A DNA stretch of 64,000 nucleotides, taken from positions 1 through 64,000 of the IMG/VR virus record IMGVR_UViG_3300025000_000078; one strand, given 5' to 3'. A program made the translations under genes and the position numbers. The notes under the pieces were generated by a model, which saw only the letters and a list, made by a program, of their open reading frames with translations, did no database searches and had not been told where the DNA came from. Origin of the DNA: a virus. Positions 44,020 through 54,613 of this stretch are shown here, in pieces. How positions within the stretch are numbered: position 1 is the stretch's first letter; the number at the start of each line of letters is the position of its first letter.

Positions 44020-45234
44020 ATGGGCTGTAATAACAGGTATATCTTTATCAACAGCTAAATTCTTTAATTCATTAGTTACATTTTTTAACTCTTCTTTTTC
44101 ATCTTTAGCTTTTTCATATGGTCTAATTCTTTTAATATAATCTAAAATTAAAGCTATTACTTCTTTACCATCATCAGATAATTCATCTATTATTGTATAT
44201 AAATCAGCAGTTGATATTTCTCTATTAGGATAATATTTAATGATAATGTCAATATCATTATCATCAGATAAAATTAATTCTCCATCTTCTTTTAATTTCT
44301 TTATTACCTGTTTAGCAGTAAAACTTCTAATATCATCTGAAGTTACTGTCATATTAAATAGTCTTTCAACACTCTCCTGGACTGTATTTTCAGCTGTTAC
44401 TAATAATACACAAGGTTTCTTACCAGGTTTTTTAACTTTTATACCTTTATTATATTTCTTTATATCAACTGCTGTTTTTAAAAGAATACCTGATTTAAAA
44501 CCCCCAGGTAAACCTAAATATGTATAAAGACATTTACTCATATATCCAGGAGATAATATATGATTTAATTTTTGTATACCAGTTCTTAATATACGAGCAG
44601 GGTCTTTTAACTCATTGACTATATCAGTAACAACATCTTTAAATACATCTTCTTCCAAACTAAAAGTTTGTGTATTATCAACAGTTGAAACTTTCCTTGT
44701 GTGATTTAATATTTTACTACAAATTTCAGTTAATTCATCATTAACTTCTTGAAAGCTATTATACTCCCCACTGTCAAGACGTTCAATACTTTCGTATAGT
44801 CTATCTTTATAATTAAATAAATAAGCATATTTAAGTCTATCTACAATAGCTTTATTAATATATTTAATTTCTTCATAATTTATCTTCTTATATATGATTA
44901 GAGATTTTATTATTTCTTCTATTTCTTTATTGAAAGTATCAGTTCTACAATAATTAACTATTGCATCTTCATTCTCAAATCCTCTATCTAAACGAGCTTC
45001 TAAAGCTCTTTTAATAAAGTACGTTCTTGATTCTATTTTTTCATTTCCTTCATAAATTCTTTCATCTATAATCTCAAATAAATTCTTTAAATTAGTTAAA
45101 GATTTTCTTGATACTTGTGAAGAATTCTTAAATATAAAACCTATTAACATATTTAACATACTAATATCAAATTTTAGGCTTATTTTCTTTACTTCATTCT
45201 CAACCACCTTAAATAATTTTCTTTTACTTACCAA
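44020..45234 (-). CDS. DnaB-like replicative DNA helicase, exon 1
   Basis: Spliced protein of 553 residues. The C-terminal RecA-like core starts near 215 (LRTGIQKLNHIL); Walker A is GLPGGFKS at 241-248; LLVTAENTVQESVERLFN matches motif H1a; VIALILDYIKRIRP near 375 is Walker B (H2); and exon 1 stops at VITAH, just before QLNR. The Walker A has FK in place of the usual GK. TTG start at 45234, seven bases after AGGAGG and overlapping the SbcD-like gene by 11 nt, which suggests translational coupling. It unwinds the replication fork. Confidence 0.88.
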
Positions 45235-46414
45235 AGGAAGTCCTCCTCTGTATCTGTTGATATAAGTAATATCTAATTTTATCTACTGTAATGTCCTTAT
45301 TATATTTTATTTTTATAAATTTAGATATTTTTTCCTCTGGACAAATATTCTTATTAAAAATAAACCCATATTTCTCTAATAATAAATTTATTTTTTCTTC
45401 TGTTTCTTTTTTTTGTCTTAATTTATTATTATTATTAATAATAACTTTTACATTTGTATACTTATTAAATACTTCATTTACCATATTAGTGAATAATAAA
45501 GTATTAGGAAAATCTTCTGGTATATTAATTATTAACCTAATATAATCTATTAAAAAATTATTGACCAAATCTATTAAATAATCTATTTGATCTTTTTCAT
45601 TATTATTAAAAAAAGATTTATTATTATAATCTATAGTAATAGTATCATATCTTTTAGCTAGTTTATTGACTATAAATTCTGTATTATAATTTTTAGTATC
45701 AGATGAATAAGAGAATAGATAAAAACCCTTATCATTTTCTTCCCCATAACACCATCTTGAAAAAGAACCAGTATAATATATACAGTCTTTTATTATTTGT
45801 GATTCATGTATATGACCAAATATTATTAATCCATCAGTTATATTTAATAAAACATCTGAATTAAATATAGGGGCTTTACTCATAGTCATTTCACTTTCTT
45901 GTTTATTGGCAACAAATACTACTTCACCAAATAAACCATGACCAAATATCATATCATATCTAGAACTAAAATATTCTTTATAATATTCCTCTTTATTTTC
46001 TATATATTCCTCTGGTATATATAAAACTTTTAAATCATCAAATAATAATTCACTTTCAACACTATATATGATTTTAAAATCATATTTACTATTTTTAGTA
46101 TATATTTCTAAAGTCTCTAATTGTTTATTATCATGAGACTCAGTTCCTTTTATTAATCTAACTTTAATATTTTTTTTATATGAAATTTCTAATAACCTAA
46201 AAATAAATTGTAAAGCATATTTAGCATGATCTGAATTCATTGAAATCTTTGTATTAAAAAAATCCCCCACTATAATTATAAAGTCTATTACTTTTAATTT
46301 TTCAATATAATCTAAAAACCCTTCTTGTAATTCATAATATAAATCTTTTGATTTAATAGATGAACCAAAATGTATATCACCTATAGAAATTCCAACATAT
46401 AATTTATTATTCAA
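45224..46414 (-). CDS. SbcD/Mre11-like DNA exonuclease (calcineurin-like)
   Basis: Metallophosphoesterase motifs in order: GDIHFG near 12, IIIVGDFFNT near 48, KGTESHDN near 89, FGHGLFG near 158, and IIFGHIHESQ near 200. These match the SbcD/T4 gp47 family of repair and recombination nucleases. About 396 residues, normal for the family. TTG start at 46414, seven bases after GGGGG; the ATGs further upstream lie in the upstream gene. No SbcC/gp46 ATPase partner lies in this window. Confidence 0.87.
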   Translation of the reverse strand: MNNKLYVGISIGDIHFGSSIKSKDLYYELQEGFLDYIEKLKVIDFIIIVGDFFNTKISMNSDHAKYALQFIFRLLEISYKKNIKVRLIKGTESHDNKQLETLEIYTKNSKYDFKIIYSVESELLFDDLKVLYIPEEYIENKEEYYKEYFSSRYDMIFGHGLFGEVVFVANKQESEMTMSKAPIFNSDVLLNITDGLIIFGHIHESQIIKDCIYYTGSFSRWCYGEENDKGFYLFSYSSDTKNYNTEFIVNKLAKRYDTITIDYNNKSFFNNNEKDQIDYLIDLVNNFLIDYIRLIINIPEDFPNTLLFTNMVNEVFNKYTNVKVIINNNNKLRQKKETEEKINLLLEKYGFIFNKNICPEEKISKFIKIKYNKDITVDKIRYYLYQQIQRRTSFGK

Positions 46415-47084
46415 GTATATTCCCCCATTCATCATTATGATTTAGATCATACCATAAATGGAATAAACTTAATAAATTTTTAAAAACTTCTATATATTTA
46501 TTTATTTTACCTCTTGTAAAAATTCTTTCCTTATATCCAGAATTATTAATAATTAAAATTCCTACATTATCAACTTCTAACCCTTTTTCTTCAATTAATA
46601 TACAATAACCAGCTAATTGTAAGAACATTGTTGAATAAAAATCTTTAGAAGTTTTAAAATCAAGTATTGTTAATTTATTATCTATTTTACCATAAAAATC
46701 TATAGTTCCTCCAAATTTCTCTGATGTTAAGGATTCTTCCAGATATATTGGTTTTATTGTATGTAATTCTCTCCATATATTAAATGCTTTAATATGTAAA
46801 AAATTAGAATTTAACACATGATATAAGTTACTATATTTTTTGTTAATTAAGTCTTTATCAATTAATTGATTAGATAAAATACAATTAATAATGTAATGAA
46901 CTAAAGTACCAATATTTGAATAATCTTGTAAAACTAATTCATAATTTTGTCTTTTAAATCCTAGATAATTAACCCATTTTAATAACTTAGGTTTATTCAA
47001 TAATTGTAAAATTGTAGTAACACTTGGTACTTCTATATTTTTATCATTTATATAAATAGTATGATTTTTATTATATTTACCCAT
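46407..47084 (-). CDS. PD-(D/E)XK nuclease (Cas4/RecB-like)
   Basis: 225 residues. PSVTTILQLL near 20 and GTLVHYIIN near 60 are common in phage RecB-like nucleases. EKFGGTIDFYGKIDN, LTILDFKTSKDF and FLQLAGYCIL near 125-170 give the G-x-x-D...D-F-K-T...Q...Y active-site pattern. Overlaps the SbcD-like gene by 8 nt, so the two nucleases are probably made together and help process DNA ends. Confidence 0.82.
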   Translation of the reverse strand: MGKYNKNHTIYINDKNIEVPSVTTILQLLNKPKLLKWVNYLGFKRQNYELVLQDYSNIGTLVHYIINCILSNQLIDKDLINKKYSNLYHVLNSNFLHIKAFNIWRELHTIKPIYLEESLTSEKFGGTIDFYGKIDNKLTILDFKTSKDFYSTMFLQLAGYCILIEEKGLEVDNVGILIINNSGYKERIFTRGKINKYIEVFKNLLSLFHLWYDLNHNDEWGNILE

Positions 47085-47201
47085 ATTTTAGTCAATCCTT
47101 TCTAATAATTTTCTTTATCTAATAGTTTACTTAAAAATAATTTATGAAAAAATGTATTTATAAAACATACTAATAAATATAAACGAAAAGGATGTGATTT
47201 T

Positions 47202-48149
47202 TTGGCTTTTAAATCGTTAGAAGATACCTTTATTTATAAAAATTTAAATAAAGGTGATATCATATCACATAATATTAGTAAAATTTTTAAAGAAGGTTTA
47301 ATACTTGAGCAAAGAAATTTAGAAGAAGCATTTATTATCATTAATAAAAATTTTAAGTTCCCATTAAAATATAAGGTGATTGAAGATTTTCAAAAAGGTG
47401 GATTAGTTTTAATGTATTCCCCCCCTCATGTTAAATTACCAACATCAATGCCGTTCTTTTTAACAAGAAACTCTAAAGATGAAATAGTTGCAATAATATT
47501 GGTTGATTTATATGGAAGTATGAATAAAGAAACTAGAAATGTTAATATAGATGTTAAAAAATTATATTGTATTATGGAATCAGCTTATATAGCTAAATTA
47601 TGTTTTTTAAATGCTAATACTATTAATGTATCTAGTACTGTAATGACATATGGTTCTATAATATATGCAAATATGTTTACTAGAGTTTTAAATAAAAAAT
47701 ATGCTTTAAATGTAGATAGAAATAAATTTAATAAAGTTATTTTCTTATCTAGTAAATTCTTTTTGATTAATATATTAAATAGACAGGACTCTGAAATGAT
47801 TTTCAATTATTGTTTAAAAAATTGTGTTGAAGGTAATAAATTCATTCTTAATGAAGTTAATGACATGTTTAAAGATGAATATTTTACTGATTTATCATCA
47901 TTTATTAATGGATTATCTATTATACCGGAATTAGGAATGAATTTTAAAGATTTATCTGTTAGAAATTATCTCGAAGCGTTTATTAATATGTATGACGGTT
48001 CAGCTTTACTAGCATTAGAATCTTTTCCTTATTTTATGTATAATGTATTGGCTGTAATTAATGGAGCCTATTTAAATAATCAATATATATTAGAAGATAT
48101 TGTACAAACTAATGGTACTAAGTTATATCAATATTTTTTAAATTTATAG
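47202..48149 (+). CDS. Hypothetical protein (315 aa)
   Basis: Not recognised. Begins at TTG 47202 after AAAAGGATGTGAT. Helical and fairly hydrophobic in parts (ALLALESFPYFMYNVLAV near the end) but no clear signal peptide. Divergent from the nuclease operon and the first gene of the second structural block. Confidence 0.6.
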   Translation: MAFKSLEDTFIYKNLNKGDIISHNISKIFKEGLILEQRNLEEAFIIINKNFKFPLKYKVIEDFQKGGLVLMYSPPHVKLPTSMPFFLTRNSKDEIVAIILVDLYGSMNKETRNVNIDVKKLYCIMESAYIAKLCFLNANTINVSSTVMTYGSIIYANMFTRVLNKKYALNVDRNKFNKVIFLSSKFFLINILNRQDSEMIFNYCLKNCVEGNKFILNEVNDMFKDEYFTDLSSFINGLSIIPELGMNFKDLSVRNYLEAFINMYDGSALLALESFPYFMYNVLAVINGAYLNNQYILEDIVQTNGTKLYQYFLNL

Positions 48150-48176
48150 AAAACTTTAATTGGAGGTTGATAAATA

Positions 48177-50093
48177 GTGTCAGTCAAAAAACGTATTCTA
48201 CATCGTAGAGACTCTACTTTAAATTGGGAAACAGTCAATCCTATATTGGATAAAGGTGAATTTGGTGTAGAGGAGATAGGAAATGATAAACTTAAAATTA
48301 AATTAGGTAACGGTGTTTCTAGTTGGGATTTATTACCGTATATTAATGATGAAGATTTGGAACAAGTTATAGAATCTTTAACTTTATTAATAAATAATCT
48401 AGCAGGTTCCGGTAGAACTACTGAAACGGTTAAACAAAATTCTACTGATTTATCAAATCATATTAATGATAATATTCCTCATGGTTCAACATCTGATGCG
48501 ACACCCGATACTATTATATTAAGGAATAGTTTGGGTAGAGCTAAAGTATCACCACCTAATGCAATAGATGACATTGCTAGGTTAGATACTGTTAATAATG
48601 CAATTTCATCATTAGTTAATTCAGCTCCCCAAGTATTAGATACATTGAATGAAATAGCTATTGCGTTAGGAAATGATCCAAATTTTAGTACAACAATGAT
48701 TAATGCGTTAGCTAATAAATTAGCAATAAGTGATTTTAATGTTCATTTATTAGATTATGTTAAACAAATCCCATATGCTGTAACTTCAGGTTCAGATAAT
48801 AATTATTCTATAAATCTTAATCCGGCCCCAATATCTTATGTAGATGGTATGGCTGTAGCAGTTAAAATAAATATCAATAGTACTGGTAGTTCTACTCTAA
48901 ATGTAAATAACTTAGGTGCAAAAACGATTAAAGATTCTTTAGGTAATGATATAATTTCAGATGGGTTAAAACAAGATATTATTTATTCCTTACGGTATAA
49001 TTTAACAAATCAGACTTTTATTGTACAGGGTAAAGGAGGTGGTGGAACAGCTAACGCCGATGATTTATATATAGGGACTACTGCAACTAATGATAGTGGA
49101 TTAATAATAGGTACTAATAAATATAAAATTGGTGCATTTATAGATATGGGTAATTTACAACAAAATATCAGAGAAATATGGTCACTTACTGATGGTAATT
49201 ATGCTCGTTCTATTGCAATTGACAGTTCTGGGAATGTATATGTTGGATATTATGATGTGATAGGTAATAAAACTGTTCGTAAATTAAATAGTTCTGGTGA
49301 AGAAATATGGTCACTTACTGATGGTAAGTATGCTACTTCTATTGCAGTTGACAGTTCTGGTAATGTATATGTGGCATATTATGATGTGATAGGTAATAAA
49401 ACTGTTCGTAAATTAAATAGTTCTGGTGAAGAAATATGGTCACTTACTGATGGTAATTATGCTCGTTCTATTGCAATTGACAGTTCTGGGAATGTATATG
49501 TGGCATATAAAGATATGGGGGGTAATAAAACTGTTCGTAAATTAAATAGTTCTGGTGAAGAAATATGGTCACTTACTGATAGTAGTTTTGCTACTTCTAT
49601 TGCAATTGACAGTTCTGAGAATGTATATGTGGCATATGATGGAAATATAACTGGTAGTGATAAGTCTGTTCGTAAATTAAATAGTTCTGGTGGAGAAATA
49701 TGGTCACTTACTGATGTTAATCATGCTCAGTCTATTGCAATTGACAGTTCTGGGAATGTATATGTTGGATATTATGAAAATTCAAGTGGTAAACAAGTTC
49801 GTAAATTAAATAGTTCTGGTGGAGAAATATGGTCACTTACTGATATTGGAGAGGTTAATCATATTCAAGTTGACAGTTCTGGAAATATATATGTGGGATA
49901 TAGTGAAATGGAGGGTAATAAAATTGTTTGTAAATTAAATAGTTCTGGTGTAGAAATATGGTCACTTACTGATGGTAATTATGCTCGTTCTATTGCAGTT
50001 GACAGTTCTGAAAATATATATGTGGCATATAGTGTTTCGGCAAGTAATAAGAATATTCGTAAATTATTCTATGGATATCAAATAATTTCTTAA
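48177..50093 (+). CDS. Tail protein with Mtd_N domain and seven-repeat propeller
   Basis: 638 residues. The N-terminus (HRRDSTLNWETVNPILDKGE, then DKLKIKLGNGVSSWDLLPY) matches the N-terminal domain of phage tropism/tail proteins. A middle linker region (about 70-315) has helical and beta segments. The C-terminal half is seven repeats of about 43 residues (EIWSLTDGNYARSIAIDSSG, then NVYVGYYD, then VRKLNSSG), expected to form a seven-bladed propeller. Likely a receptor- or wall-binding tail protein. GTG start at 48177 after GGAGG. Confidence 0.82.
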   Translation: MSVKKRILHRRDSTLNWETVNPILDKGEFGVEEIGNDKLKIKLGNGVSSWDLLPYINDEDLEQVIESLTLLINNLAGSGRTTETVKQNSTDLSNHINDNIPHGSTSDATPDTIILRNSLGRAKVSPPNAIDDIARLDTVNNAISSLVNSAPQVLDTLNEIAIALGNDPNFSTTMINALANKLAISDFNVHLLDYVKQIPYAVTSGSDNNYSINLNPAPISYVDGMAVAVKININSTGSSTLNVNNLGAKTIKDSLGNDIISDGLKQDIIYSLRYNLTNQTFIVQGKGGGGTANADDLYIGTTATNDSGLIIGTNKYKIGAFIDMGNLQQNIREIWSLTDGNYARSIAIDSSGNVYVGYYDVIGNKTVRKLNSSGEEIWSLTDGKYATSIAVDSSGNVYVAYYDVIGNKTVRKLNSSGEEIWSLTDGNYARSIAIDSSGNVYVAYKDMGGNKTVRKLNSSGEEIWSLTDSSFATSIAIDSSENVYVAYDGNITGSDKSVRKLNSSGGEIWSLTDVNHAQSIAIDSSGNVYVGYYENSSGKQVRKLNSSGGEIWSLTDIGEVNHIQVDSSGNIYVGYSEMEGNKIVCKLNSSGVEIWSLTDGNYARSIAVDSSENIYVAYSVSASNKNIRKLFYGYQIIS

Positions 50094-50153
50094 TAAAACT
50101 AAATTAATTATATTAAATATTTTTTATTTAATAAAGGAGGGAATTAATAAATT

Positions 50154-50384
50154 ATGATAGGTAAAGAAATTCAAATACCATCAGTTCAAAATGTTAAATT
50201 AGATGATGGTTCATATGTAACAGTATTACCAGTTAATACTTCTAATGAAGTTCTTATTGATAATAGTTCAAATGTAATATCATTAACTCAAGCATTAGAT
50301 ATAAGGAAAACACAAATTGGAGTTGATGAAAATAATAAACCTATTTATGATATAGAGATGATTATTGACGGTGGAGGAGCTTAA
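50154..50384 (+). CDS. Small hypothetical tail-module protein (76 aa)
   Basis: Not recognised. 76 residues, beta-rich, ending EMIIDGGGA. ATG after AAAGGAGGG. Lies between tail protein and amidase genes and so is probably part of the tail or lysis module. Confidence 0.6.
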   Translation: MIGKEIQIPSVQNVKLDDGSYVTVLPVNTSNEVLIDNSSNVISLTQALDIRKTQIGVDENNKPIYDIEMIIDGGGA

Positions 50385-50416
50385 TTAATAACTTATGATA
50401 AGGGGTGTTTTGTATT

Positions 50417-51187
50417 ATGCATATGGTAAACGATTGGTTCTTAGATGTTGGACATGGTGGAATAGATTCTGGAGCAATAAATGCATATATTAAAGAAAAA
50501 GATATAAATTTAATAGTCGGACTTGAAATTGGTAAGATACTTCAATTAAATGGTCAAAATGTTAAATATTCTAGAACTACCGATGTCTCTGTTGATTTAA
50601 ATAATAGAGCACCAATGGCTAATTCATGGGGAGCTGATTATTTTGTTTCAATACATCATAATGCGGGTGGTGGTAATGGCTTAGAAATAATCCATTCCAT
50701 TCATGGTGGAGTTGGAAAAAATTTAGCTGAGTTCATGGCTCCTATTGTATCAAAAGGAACTGGACAAAATATTCGTAGGGTATATTCAAAAAAAGGTAAT
50801 AGTGGAAATGATTATTATGCTGTTATTCGGGATTCAAAAATGCCCGCAATTATTATCGAATATGGTTTTATAGATAATCCTGAAGATTATAAATTATTTG
50901 ATACTAAACCAGAATTATTACTTGAAGCTAAATATATAGCTACTGCTTGTCTTAATTTCATCGGAATTACTAATATTAAATATGGTGATGAAATTCCAAT
51001 ACCCGAAGTAATTAAAAAGAGTAAATATTTTTCAGATATTCCGGATAATCATTGGTCTATTGACAATCTTGATAGAGCTAAAGAAATCGGTCTTATTTTT
51101 GGAACAGGTAGTGGTAAGATTGGTTTTTCCGAAGAATTAGCAAGAACAATAACATTTATACTTAGAGGAATTGATCTCAAAAAATAA
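50417..51187 (+). CDS. N-acetylmuramoyl-L-alanine amidase (Amidase_3) endolysin
   Basis: About 256 residues. FLDVGHGGIDSGA near 10 (first zinc His), KYSRTTD, ADYFVSIHHNAGGGNG near 80 (second His), and PAIIIEYGFIDNPED near 150 (catalytic Glu) define the Amidase_3 zinc amidase that cuts the stem peptide from N-acetylmuramate. The C-terminal 45 residues (YFSDIPDNHWSIDNLDRAKE, IGLIFGTGSGKIGF) look like one SLH-type cell-wall-binding repeat. The host is thus probably a Gram-positive bacterium. ATG at 50417 after AAGGGGTG. Confidence 0.9.
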   Translation: MHMVNDWFLDVGHGGIDSGAINAYIKEKDINLIVGLEIGKILQLNGQNVKYSRTTDVSVDLNNRAPMANSWGADYFVSIHHNAGGGNGLEIIHSIHGGVGKNLAEFMAPIVSKGTGQNIRRVYSKKGNSGNDYYAVIRDSKMPAIIIEYGFIDNPEDYKLFDTKPELLLEAKYIATACLNFIGITNIKYGDEIPIPEVIKKSKYFSDIPDNHWSIDNLDRAKEIGLIFGTGSGKIGFSEELARTITFILRGIDLKK

Positions 51188-51188
51188 T

Positions 51189-51230
51189 AAATATAATAGG
51201 TTGATTTTTTGTTATCAACCTATTATATTT
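51189..51230 (+). terminator. Terminator after amidase gene
   Basis: A perfect 16-bp stem (AAATATAATAGGTTGA and complement) followed by TTTTTTAT on the plus strand, right after the stop at 51187. Confidence 0.78.
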
Positions 51231-51288
51231 TTTTATCATACAATCAAAAACTATTATATAAAGAGTTTTTAAAAGGAGTGATATATAG

Positions 51289-53907
51289 ATGATGGATACA
51301 TTACAATTAATTTATAATAAAAATACTATAAATTTACAAGCTATTGAAAAAACTTTAATTGAAATAAAACAAAATTCTTTTAATTATTTATATAAAATGC
51401 AATTAGATTTAACCGGTTATAAAAGATTTAATTTAAAGATGAATGATTTAAAATTAATAAATAATATTAATAAAACACTTAGTTATTATCCTAAAAAATA
51501 TGTTGCTTTTATTAAAGAAGATTTTATTGATGAAAAAAATAAATTAATGTATAAAAGGTCTCAATACTTTAATAAAGAATTATCAATTTTTGATGTATCT
51601 AATAATTCAAAACTTTTTACTAAATCATTCATGGTATTTATTGATGGTAAATTTTTTGATACTATTAATATTTTATGTAAAGGAGATACAACATATATTA
51701 TTTTTGATATAGTTTCAGATAATAACTTAACAGGTATACCATATGACTATTTTAACCAATTAATGAGTTTAAATGCTGATATAAGTGTTATATTTATGCC
51801 TAATTGTGAATATGGAATATATAATACAAATATTAATGTTTTACAAAAATATTCAAATCAATTATCGTTAGATAGATTTAATTTAGTTAATAATTTGGAT
51901 AGTGAAATTAATTATATTACTTTTATTAATGATAATTCTTTATTATTCTCATCTGTTATAACTGATACTGAAAATTCTGAAGGTCTTTTAAAATTTTATG
52001 ATAATACAATTAATGATGTTGAAAATAAGTTAATTCATATTAACGTATTTGGATTTAGACATTTATTAGATCAAATAGATATAATTGGTACTGAAAGATA
52101 CTTTCAGATCCCAATTCAAGATATGCCACTTCCAATAGAAAATATAATGATTTTTAGAAATATTGATGGTAAAAAATATTTTGCTCATGATATTCAATTG
52201 AAAATGTATTATCCAAATATATATGAAGTTATTAATAATATTAATGATGATAATTTAACATTTTATATATTTTATTCAAATGATACTTTCATTGTAAATG
52301 AAAAATATGAAAATGAGTTGGAGATTTATTATAAATATGTAACTAATATTTTGGAAAAATACAATGATTTATCTATTCCTGAAATTATTAAAACATATGA
52401 ACCTCTTGAATATATATATAGTATAAATGATTTTAAAATAACAGGATTAGATAGTCCTATAGAATATAAAATAAAAACCTTAGAAGATTGGATAAAAATG
52501 AATAATAATATATTTAAATATTATTTAATTAATCAAGTTATGAAATATGATGGATATTATTTAGATGTCTCAAAAATTGATTTGTCCTCTAGATACAGAG
52601 AAAATAATCATACTGAAATCGTTGATGAACTTTTAAGAGAAGAATTTATTGAACCAAGATATGTATTTATCTTTAGAAATGAATTTAGTTCAGAATATTA
52701 TAATCTAAGATTTTTTATTGATGGTAAATTATATTTACAGGATAAGTTTTATAAAACAGAAAAATTTGAATATTTCTATATTCCAGTTTCACTTATTAGT
52801 CAAAATTCTTTAATAGAAGTAGAAAAATTAAATAAATTTTCTTTAATAAAACAAATAGACATAAACTCAATAGATGATTTTATTTTAGTGGAAATACCTT
52901 TACTTAATTCATTAGAAATTTCAGCCAATGATATATTTATAACTAATGATAATAATGAATATATTAGTAGAGATTTGTTTTCTATATATGTTAAAAATGG
53001 TGATAATGATTATGTTGAAATAATAAATAATTCATTTATATCGACAAATATTTTTTTTATTAAATTAAAAGATGATATTTTATTATCACAAAATATGTCA
53101 TTATATATAATGAAAACAAATATGATGTTTTCATGGGATATAATAACTGAAGAAAATAGAACTGAATCTTTTACAATAAATTCTAAATTAATAAATGATA
53201 AACGTCACTTTAGGATATTTAAGAACGGGTTTTTATTACCTTTTTATATATATGATATAGATTTTAGTATTTTTAATACAACTAAAGTTAATCTTTTTAT
53301 GACAAAAAATATCGGTGATAATTTTATAATAGATATCACACCATATAAGTATAAATCAGTATATGAACAAAGTGAGATTGATAATAATGGATTTGTCGAT
53401 TTAATAGGAATTCTTGATAAACCACTAGATTTTAAATGGTATGATATTTATTTAAATGGAATAAAATTAAATAAAAATAATGTTCAATTTCTTTCAGCAA
53501 CAAAAATGATTATTAAAAATATACAAACAACTAAAAATCTAGTTATATTAGAGAAAGATAGAGATAATGAAATATTTTCAATAAAAGAAACACCACCGCC
53601 ATTAATAGATAAAGTATTAGGAATAATAGAATTTCGAAACATGATTACTAGTGAAAATGATGATATAATAGATTTACTACCAGATATTATGCAAGATGTA
53701 TTTAGTTTATTTGATGTTGATTTATATAATTTTTACAATCTATATTTAAAATTTATGTTTATAAATCCAGATATTGAACAAATTACTATTGAAATGAAAG
53801 AGCAATTTATAAATCTTTTTAAAGATTCAGATATACTTTTATTAAATCCAGATATTTATTCTAATTCAGAAACTTATTTAGAACTTAATCCTGATATTAT
53901 ATTATAG
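51289..53907 (+). CDS. Large virion structural protein (872 aa), unassigned
   Basis: Not recognised by motif. Very rich in Asn, Ile, Tyr and Asp, with many beta strands and no membrane segment or catalytic signature; no collagen or propeller repeats. Its length and position between the endolysin and small tail proteins suggest a baseplate, tail or fibre component. Start ATG 51289 (or adjacent ATG 51292) after AAAAGGAGTG. Confidence 0.6.
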   Translation: MMDTLQLIYNKNTINLQAIEKTLIEIKQNSFNYLYKMQLDLTGYKRFNLKMNDLKLINNINKTLSYYPKKYVAFIKEDFIDEKNKLMYKRSQYFNKELSIFDVSNNSKLFTKSFMVFIDGKFFDTINILCKGDTTYIIFDIVSDNNLTGIPYDYFNQLMSLNADISVIFMPNCEYGIYNTNINVLQKYSNQLSLDRFNLVNNLDSEINYITFINDNSLLFSSVITDTENSEGLLKFYDNTINDVENKLIHINVFGFRHLLDQIDIIGTERYFQIPIQDMPLPIENIMIFRNIDGKKYFAHDIQLKMYYPNIYEVINNINDDNLTFYIFYSNDTFIVNEKYENELEIYYKYVTNILEKYNDLSIPEIIKTYEPLEYIYSINDFKITGLDSPIEYKIKTLEDWIKMNNNIFKYYLINQVMKYDGYYLDVSKIDLSSRYRENNHTEIVDELLREEFIEPRYVFIFRNEFSSEYYNLRFFIDGKLYLQDKFYKTEKFEYFYIPVSLISQNSLIEVEKLNKFSLIKQIDINSIDDFILVEIPLLNSLEISANDIFITNDNNEYISRDLFSIYVKNGDNDYVEIINNSFISTNIFFIKLKDDILLSQNMSLYIMKTNMMFSWDIITEENRTESFTINSKLINDKRHFRIFKNGFLLPFYIYDIDFSIFNTTKVNLFMTKNIGDNFIIDITPYKYKSVYEQSEIDNNGFVDLIGILDKPLDFKWYDIYLNGIKLNKNNVQFLSATKMIIKNIQTTKNLVILEKDRDNEIFSIKETPPPLIDKVLGIIEFRNMITSENDDIIDLLPDIMQDVFSLFDVDLYNFYNLYLKFMFINPDIEQITIEMKEQFINLFKDSDILLLNPDIYSNSETYLELNPDIIL

Positions 53908-53964
53908 AATAATTTTATCATTCAAAACATTAATATAAAAAAATAAAAAAGAGGTGATTGATTA

Positions 53965-54588
53965 ATGCCTAATCGTGTTGGGATATCTTTATTATCCCGT
54001 GAAAATAAAGCATTAGCTTTACCGGAAGAGGTAATGATTCATAAATCTACAGGGCAAATTTTAGTTAAAAATACATCTGGAGATACCATTTCATTTGACT
54101 TTCTAGCACGAATAAAAAATCATATAAATACAACTATTCTCAGATGTTCTAATTTAAATATTGGTGGAAATATATTTATATTAGAATTAGATAATATTGA
54201 ATTACCTAATATGATTGTATATGATGTAAATATTTTATCAGCACCATTAATAATTCATGAAAATAAGGGTTCTGCTAAAACATTAATATCAATTGATTTA
54301 GATTGTGTTGAATTATCTGACATAACAACTTTAACAGGATATGAACCTACTGTATCTATACAATTTATATTTAAAGATAATATTAATCCAGATAAAATAT
54401 TTAATGTACATTATTCTATAACAGATTTAAACAATACTGTTATAAATCATAATGATTTTCTAACTATTAATGAAAATTTAGAAGACTATACTATCTCATT
54501 AAATGGTATTACTATAAGTAACAATATTTTAGATATAGGAGATAAAGTTATAAACATTCTATACAGTATTTTAATTGTAAATGAATAA
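53965..54588 (+). CDS. Virion-associated protein (207 aa), unassigned
   Basis: The N-terminus (LLSRENKALALPEEVMIHKS, then TGQILVKNTSGD) resembles the attachment domains of phage fibre/baseplate proteins ('...lP.evm.hk.TGqilvK...'). The rest is beta-rich. ATG after AAGAGGTG. In the same transcription unit as the large structural gene. Confidence 0.58.
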   Translation: MPNRVGISLLSRENKALALPEEVMIHKSTGQILVKNTSGDTISFDFLARIKNHINTTILRCSNLNIGGNIFILELDNIELPNMIVYDVNILSAPLIIHENKGSAKTLISIDLDCVELSDITTLTGYEPTVSIQFIFKDNINPDKIFNVHYSITDLNNTVINHNDFLTINENLEDYTISLNGITISNNILDIGDKVINILYSILIVNE

Positions 54589-54613
54589 AATAAAAAGGAG
54601 TTGAATATAATAT

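Noticed and set aside
46407-47084. A CRISPR-associated Cas4 gene
   Set aside because: The protein has the PD-(D/E)XK core but not the four-cysteine cluster of Cas4, and no cas genes or array are present; it fits phage RecB-like nucleases.
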